Positions 1 through 6,410 of a stretch of DNA of 6,924 bases are shown here, piece after piece. Position 1 is the stretch's first letter, and each line of letters opens with the position of its first letter. The stretch is from Candidatus Competibacteraceae bacterium (GTDB lineage: Bacteria; Pseudomonadota; Gammaproteobacteria; Competibacterales; Competibacteraceae). The notes under the pieces were generated by a model, which searched no databases, was not told the origin of the DNA, and saw only the letters and a list, made by a program, of their open reading frames with translations. Where the stretch lies: positions 1 to 6,924 of the forward strand of contig JAGRHM010000599.1 of NCBI GenBank assembly GCA_020445005.1, read 5' to 3'. The translations under genes and the position numbers were made by a program.

Positions 1-288
1 AAAACTTTTGCGGCAGCCCACTAGATCGAAATTTCGGTTCTGGAGAATCGCCAGGCGTTGGGCGAGCAATCGAGGATGCATCATGCGATCCTCGGGATCG
101 AACAGGACCTGATAAGAAGTCACCCGGTCAATGCCTGGTTCGTCAGCGGCCTGTGGGTCATACCTTGGTGCGACCAACCAAATTTCGTGCCCCAATTCCT
201 GCAATTCGCGCCGAAAGGTCTGAATGGAAGTGGAAACGCCGTTCACTCGTGGGAAATAGACATCCGTTAACATTAGAATTTTCATCAT
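1..288 (-). CDS. Glycosyltransferase, GT4/GT-B type, N-terminal part (cut by window edge)
   Basis: The minus strand is open from an ATG at 288 down to base 1, giving 96 codons with no stop. The protein begins MMKILMLTDVYFPRVNGVS and continues with a Q-T-F-R-R-E-L stretch, then LGHEIWLVAP and a DPEDRMM segment. This is the first beta strand, the glycine-containing acceptor loop and the following helix of GT-B fold transferases of the GT4 family, which use nucleotide sugars to build glycolipids or surface polysaccharide on the cytoplasmic side of the membrane. The donor-binding C-terminal half lies outside the window, so the sugar and acceptor cannot be named. The start at 288 has an AGAG element 8 bases upstream; in-frame ATGs at 294 and 285 are alternatives. 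The gene is divergent from phnW. The last residues (after FDLV) do not look like the HxxTPF-type continuation I would expect, which may reflect divergence or a sequence error near the edge. Confidence 0.82.
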   Translation of the reverse strand, partial: MMKILMLTDVYFPRVNGVSTSIQTFRRELQELGHEIWLVAPRYDPQAADEPGIDRVTSYQVLFDPEDRMMHPRLLAQRLAILQNRNFDLVGCRKSF

Positions 289-411
289 GGACATAACTCT
301 AGCAGCCAGCGTCCCTCACGCAACATCTCTTTGGTTTTTTAATGAAACCATAACAAATAGTAGCGACAATCCTTGTCTGGCAACCAAACGTCGCTCGCGG
401 ATATCCCTGAC
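289..411. promoter_or_regulatory. Divergent intergenic region, glycosyltransferase / phnW
   Basis: Both flanking genes are transcribed outward from this stretch, so it should hold both promoters. It includes an AT-rich core at about 331-360. I could not pick out a convincing sigma-70 pair: TTGGTT at 331-336 is a possible -35 for the plus strand, but no good -10 stands at the right distance. A short inverted repeat lies inside (listed separately). If phnW starts at the TTG at 373, the region ends at 372. Confidence 0.35.
332..350. repeat. Short inverted repeat, possible operator or hairpin
   Basis: TGGTTT at 332-337 pairs perfectly with AAACCA at 345-350 around a 7-base loop. It lies in the AT-rich core between two divergent genes, where a regulator could bind, but a 6-bp arm is short enough to occur by chance. 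It has no GC-rich stem, so it is unlikely to be an intrinsic terminator. Confidence 0.25.
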
Positions 412-1563
412 ATGCATTCAACCCGAGAACCCTATCTGTTGACCCCTGGACCGCTGACGACCTCGCTGGCCGTCAAGCAGGCAATGTTGCGCGACTGGGG
501 TTCCTGGGACCATGATTTCAATGACCTCACGGCCAGCATTTGTTGGCGGTTGTTGCGCGTCGCCCATGCCGAAGATCGGTTTGTTTGCGTTCCCTTGCAA
601 GGCAGTGGCACTTACGCGGTAGAAGCGACCCTGGCGACCCTGGTTCCCCATGATGGCAAGGCGCTGGTGTTGATGAATGGGGCTTACGGTCAACGCATGG
701 CCAAAATCATGCGCTATTTAAACCGCCCGTTAGTCACGCTGGACATGGGCGACTATTTGCCGCCGCCCCCAGCGCGCGTCGATGAAATGCTGGCGGATGA
801 TCCGGCGATTACCCATGTCGCGGTCGTGCATTGCGAGACCTCCTCGGGCATTCTGAACCCGGTCGAGGAAATCGCCGAAGTGGTGGTGGCGCGGCGTGGG
901 CGACGTTTGATCATCGACGCCATGAGCGCGTTTGGCGCACTGCCTTTTGATGCGCGGCAGTTACCCTGCGACGCTATCGTGGCTTCTGCCAACAAGTGTT
1001 TTGAAGGTGTACCGGGATTTGGTTTCGCCCTGATCAATCAGCAGATTCTGGAAGAGTGCGCTGGCAATGCCCACTCGCTGAGCCTGGATCTATATGATCA
1101 GTGGCGCTACATGGAACGCACCCGGCAATGGCGCTTTACGCCGCCAACGCATACCGTCGCCGCGTTTGCCCAGGCGCTGGACGAGCATGAAATAGAAGGC
1201 GGCGTGACTGGACGGTTAGCTCGGTATTCCGCCAATCGCGACCTGCTTGTTTCCGGCATGCGAGCAATGTGGTTTCATACGCTGCTGTCCGATCGCTGGT
1301 TGTCGCCGATCATTGTCACTTTCCACTCGCCGGGCGATCCCCGCTTCGATTTCCCGACCTTCTACGGGTTGATCAAGGAACAGGGATTCATCATTTATCC
1401 GGGCAAGCTGACCGAAGTTGAAAGTTTCCGCATTGGTTGCATTGGCCAGTTGTTTGCGGAACAGATGCGCGGCGTGTTGGCGGCGGTGCGCACGGCGCTG
1501 GATGAGATGGAGATTCCCGATGGAACGCCGCGACCTGATGATTTGCGCAAGATCGATTTTTAA
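412..1563 (+). CDS. phnW: 2-aminoethylphosphonate:pyruvate aminotransferase (PhnW)
   Basis: PLP enzyme of fold type I, class V, cytoplasmic. It moves the amino group of 2-aminoethylphosphonate to pyruvate, giving phosphonoacetaldehyde and L-alanine, the first step of the phosphonatase route. The N-terminus [11 protein letters not shown] followed by DWGSWDHDF, then [77 protein letters not shown] and SFRIGCIG are all hallmarks of this family. Counting from the ATG at 412 (383 aa), the PLP Schiff-base lysine is K195, the pyridine-nitrogen aspartate D169 and a substrate-binding arginine R340, almost the numbering of the Salmonella enzyme. That is why I prefer this start to the in-frame TTG at 373, which would add 13 residues; neither has a strong ribosome-binding site. 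The stop overlaps the convergent CBS-GGDEF gene by 4 bases. The partner phnX lies beyond that gene, on the same strand. Confidence 0.95.
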   Translation: MHSTREPYLLTPGPLTTSLAVKQAMLRDWGSWDHDFNDLTASICWRLLRVAHAEDRFVCVPLQGSGTYAVEATLATLVPHDGKALVLMNGAYGQRMAKIMRYLNRPLVTLDMGDYLPPPPARVDEMLADDPAITHVAVVHCETSSGILNPVEEIAEVVVARRGRRLIIDAMSAFGALPFDARQLPCDAIVASANKCFEGVPGFGFALINQQILEECAGNAHSLSLDLYDQWRYMERTRQWRFTPPTHTVAAFAQALDEHEIEGGVTGRLARYSANRDLLVSGMRAMWFHTLLSDRWLSPIIVTFHSPGDPRFDFPTFYGLIKEQGFIIYPGKLTEVESFRIGCIGQLFAEQMRGVLAAVRTALDEMEIPDGTPRPDDLRKIDF

Positions 1564-2564
1564 TCCGAGCCACTGAATTCTTGATCCGTACTTTCCGGGG
1601 GACGGAGAACCTGTCGTCGTCGGTCAATAAACAGGCTATTACCGCTTTGCTGCTTAGCCTGGTGTTTGGCGTCGGTCGCCAGGGCGGCAACGTCGTGGTG
1701 GGAATGACAGTGATCAGGATCAGGCTGGACAACGCCAATTGACAGACTTAACAAATTAAAAAACTGCTCTTTACCCTGCCGGTCCTGGGTGACGATCCCT
1801 CCCCGTCGGCGATCTTCCTTATTATAAAAGCGCGGCGCTTGATAAGCGAAGACCTCCAGAATTTTTTCGCACCGCTCACGCCAGTCGGAACTGGTAAAAA
1901 TCACCATGAAATCATCCCCGCCGATGTGGCCGACAAAATCAAGACTGGCATCGGCGTACTCCACCAGAATGCGCCCCAGCACCTGGATGACCTGATCCCC
2001 TTTTTTGTAACCATAAACATCGTTAAACGGCTTGAAACTGTCCAGGTCGCAATAGGCCCCTGCGAACAGGCGGCGGGATTTGAGCAACGCCTCAATATGC
2101 TCCTGAATCGGCACATTCCCCGGCAATAACGTCAGCGGATTGGCATAGCGGGCGCTGTAAACCCGTAAATCGGTGATTTTTTCCAGCAAATCCATGGTCC
2201 AGCCCAGTCCTTGACAGCAACCTTCACAGGTGATGATAAACGCATGAGGATCAATATGTCGGTGCATACTGCCGGTCACCCGTCGGCTGGCCTCTTCGAG
2301 CGATAGGGATGCTTCGATCAGCAAGGGTTGGGGGTCCATAAAAAAGCTGGCGGGTTTTCGCCCGTGCAATTCCCGGCCATAGTTGGATAGAAAAATGTCC
2401 ATGAAATCCAGCCGCCGAATGAGACCGATCGGGCGTTCTTCCTCCAAGACGGGCAGGTACGACAAATCCCGATCCTGCCGCAGGATCAAACCGACATCCT
2501 CAACGGTCATTTTCGGGTCAATGCTGCGGTTGGGCGTCACCAGACAAGCCACAGTTTTCGGCAA
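1560..2564 (-). CDS. CBS-domain GGDEF protein (c-di-GMP signalling, GGDDF variant)
   Basis: A 334-aa protein with no membrane segment. Residues about 1-130 form a CBS pair ([16 protein letters not shown], then [15 protein letters not shown] and AFIITCEG), which in other proteins binds adenine nucleotides. A conserved linker [17 protein letters not shown] (141-157) leads into a GGDEF domain at about 165-315: [19 protein letters not shown] (172-190), GGDDF at 215-219, LSLSIGV at 273-279 and GNSLFIDRR near the end. This layout matches the C-terminal part of larger EAL-CBS-GGDEF proteins, but no EAL domain is encoded upstream. The signature Glu is Asp, and the position of the inhibitory RxxD site reads ASLD, so that site is lost. 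It may be a weak cyclase or a nucleotide-sensing regulator. The start is uncertain: TTG at 2564 is used, while the frame is open about 25 codons further up without an ATG. It lies antisense between phnW and phnX. Confidence 0.85.
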   Translation of the reverse strand: MPKTVACLVTPNRSIDPKMTVEDVGLILRQDRDLSYLPVLEEERPIGLIRRLDFMDIFLSNYGRELHGRKPASFFMDPQPLLIEASLSLEEASRRVTGSMHRHIDPHAFIITCEGCCQGLGWTMDLLEKITDLRVYSARYANPLTLLPGNVPIQEHIEALLKSRRLFAGAYCDLDSFKPFNDVYGYKKGDQVIQVLGRILVEYADASLDFVGHIGGDDFMVIFTSSDWRERCEKILEVFAYQAPRFYNKEDRRRGGIVTQDRQGKEQFFNLLSLSIGVVQPDPDHCHSHHDVAALATDAKHQAKQQSGNSLFIDRRRQVLRPPESTDQEFSGSD

Positions 2565-2889
2565 TTCCGAAAAGCTGATTTCGGAGAGATCATTATTTTT
2601 ATGTAATATTAAATAGATATTCGACGCATAATATTCATGGAATCAGCCACAACAAGGACACAGATCTTCAGACAATTAACCGGCCCGAAATCTAACGCGC
2701 CTGATTGACAAAGTAATGACGGCCCTGGCGATCTTGGCCGAAGCTCGCTCAAGTCCTTCATAAAACCGTAAGAATGAACTGGCAGGCTACTTGACTTCAT
2801 CCTGCTGACAGTTCTGATCGCTTTGCCCATCGCTGAGAACCCCCATATCTCGCAGCTTTCAACCCGGTCGACTTTCGAGGACATCCGCC
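2565..2889. other. Divergent intergenic region, CBS-GGDEF / phnX, no convincing gene
   Basis: About 325 bases between two genes that point away from each other. The part next to the GGDEF gene (about 2588-2640) is strongly AT-rich and is the likely promoter side for that gene; it is also open in the GGDEF frame up to a TGA at about 2640, so some of it may be translated. The remainder has average composition. A perfect TTGACA stands at 2705-2710 without a good -10 at normal spacing, and a better candidate promoter lies at 2791-2818. The one minus-strand frame that crosses the region (2609-2884) encodes no recognisable domain. Confidence 0.5.
2791..2818 (+). promoter_or_regulatory. Candidate sigma-70 promoter for phnX-pbfA
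   Basis: TTGACT at 2791-2796 matches five of six bases of the -35 consensus. TCTGAT at 2813-2818, after a 16-base spacer, matches four of six of the -10 consensus. It would start transcription about 65 bases before the phnX ATG, upstream of a good ribosome-binding site. This is motif inspection only. I see no Pho box or other recognisable operator around it. Confidence 0.3.
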
Positions 2890-3720
2890 ATGTACTTTCA
2901 TTATCAGCGTTCCTATCACGGCCCGATCCAGGCGGTCATTCTGGATTGGGCCGGCACCACTGTGGATTTTGGTTCGCTGGCCCCGGTCGCAGCGTTCACC
3001 CGCTTGTTCGCGGCGCAAGGCATTGACCTGAACCTGGACGAAGCGCGTGGCCCTATGGGTACGGAGAAGCGCGAGCATATTCGCCGTTTGTGCGAATTGC
3101 CCCGGATCGCCGCCGCCTGGCGCGAGTTGCACGGCGCTACCCCGGATGAGGCCACGATTGACCGACTCTACGAAGAATTTGTGCCCATCCAGGTTGACGC
3201 CATCCGGGACTCGGCGCAACTGATTCCCCGCTGTCGTGAGGTAGTAACCGCCTTGCGTGGGCGCGGCATCCGCATCGGCGCGAATACCGGCTATAACCGG
3301 GAAATGCTGGATGCCTTGGCCGCCGCCGCTGATCAACAGGGCTATCGTCCGGAAAGCAGCGTGTGCGCGACCGAAGTCCCTCGAGGACGGCCTTTTCCAC
3401 ACATGAGTCTGCAAAACGCGATTGAACTGGAAGTGGAAAACGTGCAGGCCTGCATCAAGGTGGATGACACCACGCCAGGCATTGAGGAGGGGCTGAACGC
3501 CGGGATGTGGACGATTGCGGTGGCGATTTCCGGGAATGAAGTCGGGCTGTCCCAACCGGACTGGGAAACCCTGTCCCCCAGTGAACAACAGCAACGTCGT
3601 TACGCCGCCTACTCCCGGTTGCGGACCAGTGGCGTACACTACGTGATTGATTCCATTGCCGACCTGTTGCCTTATGTGGAGTTGATCGAACGGCGGCTGG
3701 CTAACGGGGAGCAACCTTGA
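2890..3720 (+). CDS. phnX: Phosphonoacetaldehyde hydrolase (phosphonatase, PhnX)
   Basis: HAD-superfamily hydrolase, 276 aa, cytoplasmic. It cleaves the C-P bond of phosphonoacetaldehyde to acetaldehyde and phosphate, using a Schiff base to a cap-domain lysine. Visible elements: nucleophile loop ILDWAGTT with D19 and the phosphonatase-specific alanine A21 where ordinary HAD phosphatases carry the second aspartate; cap motif GPMGTEK with the Schiff-base lysine K60; HAD motif II threonine T133 in ANTGY; GRPFP with R167; and acidic motif KVDDTTPGIEEG with D192/D193. These sit at a constant +7 offset from D12, K53, T126, R160 and D186 of the Bacillus cereus enzyme, so the active site is complete. 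GAGGA at 2877-2881, 8 bases before the ATG, supports the start. The 3' end overlaps pbfA by 4 bases, implying co-translation. It accepts the product of both PhnW and PbfA. Confidence 0.95.
   Translation: MYFHYQRSYHGPIQAVILDWAGTTVDFGSLAPVAAFTRLFAAQGIDLNLDEARGPMGTEKREHIRRLCELPRIAAAWRELHGATPDEATIDRLYEEFVPIQVDAIRDSAQLIPRCREVVTALRGRGIRIGANTGYNREMLDALAAAADQQGYRPESSVCATEVPRGRPFPHMSLQNAIELEVENVQACIKVDDTTPGIEEGLNAGMWTIAVAISGNEVGLSQPDWETLSPSEQQQRRYAAYSRLRTSGVHYVIDSIADLLPYVELIERRLANGEQP
3706..3720 (+). promoter_or_regulatory. Ribosome-binding site and TTGA stop/start overlap setting the pbfA start
   Basis: GGGGAG at 3706-3711 lies 5 bases before a TTG at 3717. That TTG shares its last two bases with the phnX TGA at 3718-3720, giving a TTGA overlap. 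The good Shine-Dalgarno inside the last phnX codons makes the rare TTG the best start and predicts translational coupling of the two proteins. Confidence 0.65.
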
Positions 3721-5111
3721 AGCAGGGATCGCCGCCGCTGGCCGAGGGTGAAATCAATCACTCGCCTCGGCGACAAGCTTGGCAGGAGGCGCACCATGAC
3801 GAAGCGACGCAACGGCTTCTGGCTGAGGATGCCCGCTTCTTCCTGCATCAATCGGTTTCGACGCCCTGCCTGTCCGCCATCCGCCGCGCGGAAGGCATCT
3901 GGATTGAAGACATCGCCGGGCGGCGGTACATGGATTTTCATGGCAACAATGCCCATCACCTATGTTATGGCCATCCCCGGTTGATCGCCGCGATCAAGCG
4001 GCAACTGGACGAATTGCCGTTCGCGCCGCGCCGTTTTACCTGTGAACCGGCAGTTGATCTGGCGCGGCGACTGGTCGAAATCAGTCCATCGGGCCTGGAC
4101 AAGGTGTTGTTCGCCACCGGTGGTTCAGATGCGGTGGAGATCGCCCTGAAAATCGCCCGCGCCGCCACGGGTCGCTTCAAAACGCTGTCCTTTTGGGATG
4201 CTTTTCACGGCGCGGGTTTCGGGGCGGCCAGCGTCGGCGGCGAAGCGATGTTCCGCTCGGGTCCCATCGGTCCGTTGCTGACCGGCGCTGAGCATGTCGC
4301 CCCTTTCGCCTGTTACCGTTGCCCTTACGGCTATCCCTGCGACAATGCCGGTCAACCCCGTCTCGATTTATGCCGCCTGACCTGTGCCAACCTGGTGCGC
4401 TATGCCTTGGAGAAGGAGGGCGATGTCGCCGCCGTGATCGCCGAACCAGCGCGGGCCGCGCCTTATATTCCACCTCCCGGATTTTGGCGAGCCGTGCGCG
4501 AAGCCTGCAATGAACAGGGCGCGCTGCTGATTTTCGATGAAATTCCCACCGGTCTCGGTAAAACCGGACGGCTCTTCGCCTGCGAACACGATGAAGTCAT
4601 CCCGGACCTTCTGGTACTAGGCAAGACGTTGGGTGGCGGCGTGTTGCCGATTGCCGCCGTCCTGGCCCGCGCTGAACTCGATGTCGGGGGTGCCTGGGCT
4701 TTTGGCCACTATACCCATGAAAAGAATCCAGTGACCTGCCGCGCAGCGTTGACGACGCTGGACATCATCGAGGAAGAGGGACTGGTCGACAACGCCCACC
4801 AACAGGGCGAACGCGCCTTGCAACGGTTACGGGAGATACAGGCGCGCCACCCCCTGATCGGTGATGTCCGGGGTCGAGGTTTGCTGTTAGGCGTGGAGCT
4901 GGTCAGCGACCGGGAACGTAAAACTCCAGCCATCGATGCCGCTGAGGAAGTATTGTATCGCGCTCTGTCACAAGGACTTAGCTTCAAGGTCAGCCTGGGC
5001 AATGTGCTGACGTTGACCCCGCCGCTGATCATCACCGCCGCTGAAATGGATGCGGCGCTGGATATTCTTGAGGAATGTATTACTGCTGTAGAACAGGAAT
5101 CCGGCTTTTGA
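3717..5111 (+). CDS. pbfA: Class III PLP enzyme, probable (R)-1-hydroxy-2-aminoethylphosphonate ammonia-lyase (PbfA)
   Basis: 464-aa fold-type-I PLP enzyme of the class III aminotransferase superfamily, commonly annotated as an aspartate aminotransferase family protein. Members next to phnW and phnX include PbfA, shown to convert (R)-1-hydroxy-2-aminoethylphosphonate into phosphonoacetaldehyde and ammonia, the PhnX substrate. Visible: STPCLSAIRRAEGIWIED (48-65), MDFHGNN (72-78), phosphate loop ATGGSDAVE (133-141), FHG at 163-165 on the cofactor face, FDEIPTGLGKTG (273-284) with D274 for the PLP pyridine nitrogen, Schiff-base lysine K303 in LGKTLGGG, HYTHEKNP (331-338) and VRGRGLLLGVEL (384-395). 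The usual Gln/Ser of the DExQTG motif is Pro277, which fits my memory of this subfamily. Five cysteines cluster at 199-223; their role is unknown. The lyase call rests on family resemblance and neighbours; a true transaminase is the alternative. Confidence 0.8.
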   Translation: MKQGSPPLAEGEINHSPRRQAWQEAHHDEATQRLLAEDARFFLHQSVSTPCLSAIRRAEGIWIEDIAGRRYMDFHGNNAHHLCYGHPRLIAAIKRQLDELPFAPRRFTCEPAVDLARRLVEISPSGLDKVLFATGGSDAVEIALKIARAATGRFKTLSFWDAFHGAGFGAASVGGEAMFRSGPIGPLLTGAEHVAPFACYRCPYGYPCDNAGQPRLDLCRLTCANLVRYALEKEGDVAAVIAEPARAAPYIPPPGFWRAVREACNEQGALLIFDEIPTGLGKTGRLFACEHDEVIPDLLVLGKTLGGGVLPIAAVLARAELDVGGAWAFGHYTHEKNPVTCRAALTTLDIIEEEGLVDNAHQQGERALQRLREIQARHPLIGDVRGRGLLLGVELVSDRERKTPAIDAAEEVLYRALSQGLSFKVSLGNVLTLTPPLIITAAEMDAALDILEECITAVEQESGF

Positions 5112-5129
5112 CCCCACGGGATATAACTC

Positions 5130-6369
5130 ATGTCTGCTAACGCCTTATCATCGGAAGCTGCTGATCTGGTTATCATTGGCGGCGGTCTTTGGGGACTGAG
5201 CATCGCCTGGCATTACGCCCGTCTCGACGTGGGGCGGGTGATGGTGCTGGAGCGCAACCTGCTGGCTTCGGCGGCGACGAGCCGCGCCGCCGCCCTGCTC
5301 ACGCGCGCTCGCGCTAAAACCGCGCTGATGCCGCTCATCGCCCAAACCTATGCAGACATCACGGCGCTGGAAGGCGAATCAGGCGAAGCGCTGGATCTGC
5401 ATCAAGTGGGTAGCTTGCATATTGCCGCCAGCGAAGCGCGACAACAGGAATTGCGGGAACTGGTCGCAATTGCCGAATAAGCAGAGTTGTCCGTGGCGTA
5501 GTTGACGGCGGACGAGGCCAGTCAGCGGGCGCCGTGGCTGAATCCCGAGGCAGTGGCCACCGCTGCTTTTATGCCGGAAGATGGATTCATTGACCCTTAC
5601 CGCCTGGCCATGGCTTACGCACATTCCGCCCGGATGCAGGGCGCAATCATCCGGCAAGGGGTAGCCGTTCGCGATCTGCGTCGCCAAGGCGACCGGATAA
5701 CCGGTGTAGTGACTGATCAGGGCGTGGTTTACGCCGGATGCATCGTGGATGCGGCGGGCGCCTGGGCTAACCGGCTGACGCTGCCGCTAGGCGTCGGTCT
5801 GCCGATAACCCCAGTGCGCAGTCAGTACTGGATTACCGCGCCCGATCCCCTGTTTCCCCGCGATCATCCCATGGTGATCCTGCCCGACGCCAGCGCTTAC
5901 TCCTGACCGGAAGTCGGCGGCTTGTTGTTTGGATTGCGAGAGCGTCAGTCAGTCAGCGTTGATCCGCGTGATCTGCCCGATGACCTGGAAGGGTTCGCCC
6001 TTGGGGAAGAAGGCGGCTGGCCTTCACTGGAGGAGGGCGCTCCGGCTCTGCGGCGCTTCCTGCCGGCATTGGACCGTTTGCCGATTGCTCATCACATTAC
6101 CGGGTTGTCCACCTATGTCCCGGATGGCTTGCTGGTCCTGGGACCCGTGGCGGGACTGCCAGGTTTTTTAGCCGCCGCCGGTTGTTCCGGGGCCGGAATT
6201 ACCGCTTCCGGCGGCAGTGGGTCAAGGCATTGCCGCTTTGGCCACCGGTCAGCCTAGCCCTTGTGATCTTGCGCCGTTCCGACCGGATCGTTTTGGTGAG
6301 ATCGATCCGTTAAGCGCGGAGTTTCGCCAGCGTTGCGAACAGGCGCGATCGAGCAAGGTGTTGGGTTAA
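5130..6369 (+). pseudogene. FAD-dependent amine/amino-acid oxidoreductase (DAO family), broken by three stops and a frameshift
   Basis: One frame runs from the ATG at 5130 (GGGA 8 bases upstream) and encodes a D-amino-acid-oxidase-family flavoenzyme. The N-terminus has the Rossmann motif VIIGGGLWGLS (G17, G18, G19, G22) with E41 in VLERN for the FAD ribose. The middle has GFIDPYRLA and VDAAGAWAN, and the C-terminus PDGLLVLGP and AAAGCSGAGI. In-frame stops interrupt it: TAA at 5478 (codon 117), TAG at 5499 (124) and TGA at 5904 (259). An extra base at about 6216 then shifts the frame; removing that A gives GG-VGQGIAALATGQP and a normal end at TAA 6367-6369, 412 aa in all. Everything between the lesions still reads as good protein, so the damage looks recent. 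It lies 18 bases after pbfA and was probably the last gene of the operon. Related flavoenzymes in such clusters are reported to act on N-methylated or other aminoethylphosphonates; I cannot fix the substrate. Sequencing error is the alternative. Confidence 0.85.
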
Positions 6370-6410
6370 CCGGAAAGATAAAAATTATCGATTAATCATA
6401 TAATTAACTT
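6370..6410. other. AT-rich convergent junction, no clear terminator
   Basis: Forty-one bases between the ends of two convergent genes, strongly AT-rich. AATTAT at 6383-6388 can pair with ATAATT at 6400-6405, and a perfect 8-base palindrome GATTAATC lies in the loop. With no G/C pairs in the arms and no clear T-run on either strand, I do not call it an intrinsic terminator. Confidence 0.3.

Noticed and set aside
58..270. Plus-strand frame of 70 codons near the left edge
   Set aside because: It is the shadow of the glycosyltransferase, which is open across the whole stretch on the minus strand with clear family motifs.
2609..2884. Minus-strand frame of 91 codons in the intergenic region before phnX
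   Set aside because: No domain, an Arg/Ser-rich chance-like composition, and no resemblance to the missing EAL domain. It covers the likely phnX promoter.
2641..2889. Pho box or riboswitch upstream of phnX
   Set aside because: I looked for CTGTCAT-type repeats and conserved riboswitch cores and found none that was convincing; stray TTGACA and CTGACA matches are too short.
2797..3714. Long minus-strand open frame (305 codons) antisense to phnX
   Set aside because: It mirrors the phnX coding strand, shows no recognisable domain, and phnX has a full set of active-site motifs and a good ribosome-binding site on the plus strand.
5502..5906. Separate small genes at 5502-5906 and 5922-6257
   Set aside because: They lie in the same frame as 5130-5480 and are consecutive segments of one flavoenzyme; none has its own ribosome-binding site or a complete domain.
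5130..6257. Functional stop-codon readthrough (selenocysteine, pyrrolysine or recoding) in the flavoenzyme
   Set aside because: All three different stop codons occur and a frameshift is also needed, so no single recoding mechanism explains the gene. No SECIS-like element was recognised after the TGA, and the neighbouring residue (PEVGG) points to a lost Arg.
6383..6405. AT-only inverted repeat as an intrinsic terminator between the convergent genes
   Set aside because: A six-base A/T stem with an 11-base loop would be unstable, and no clear T-run follows on either strand.
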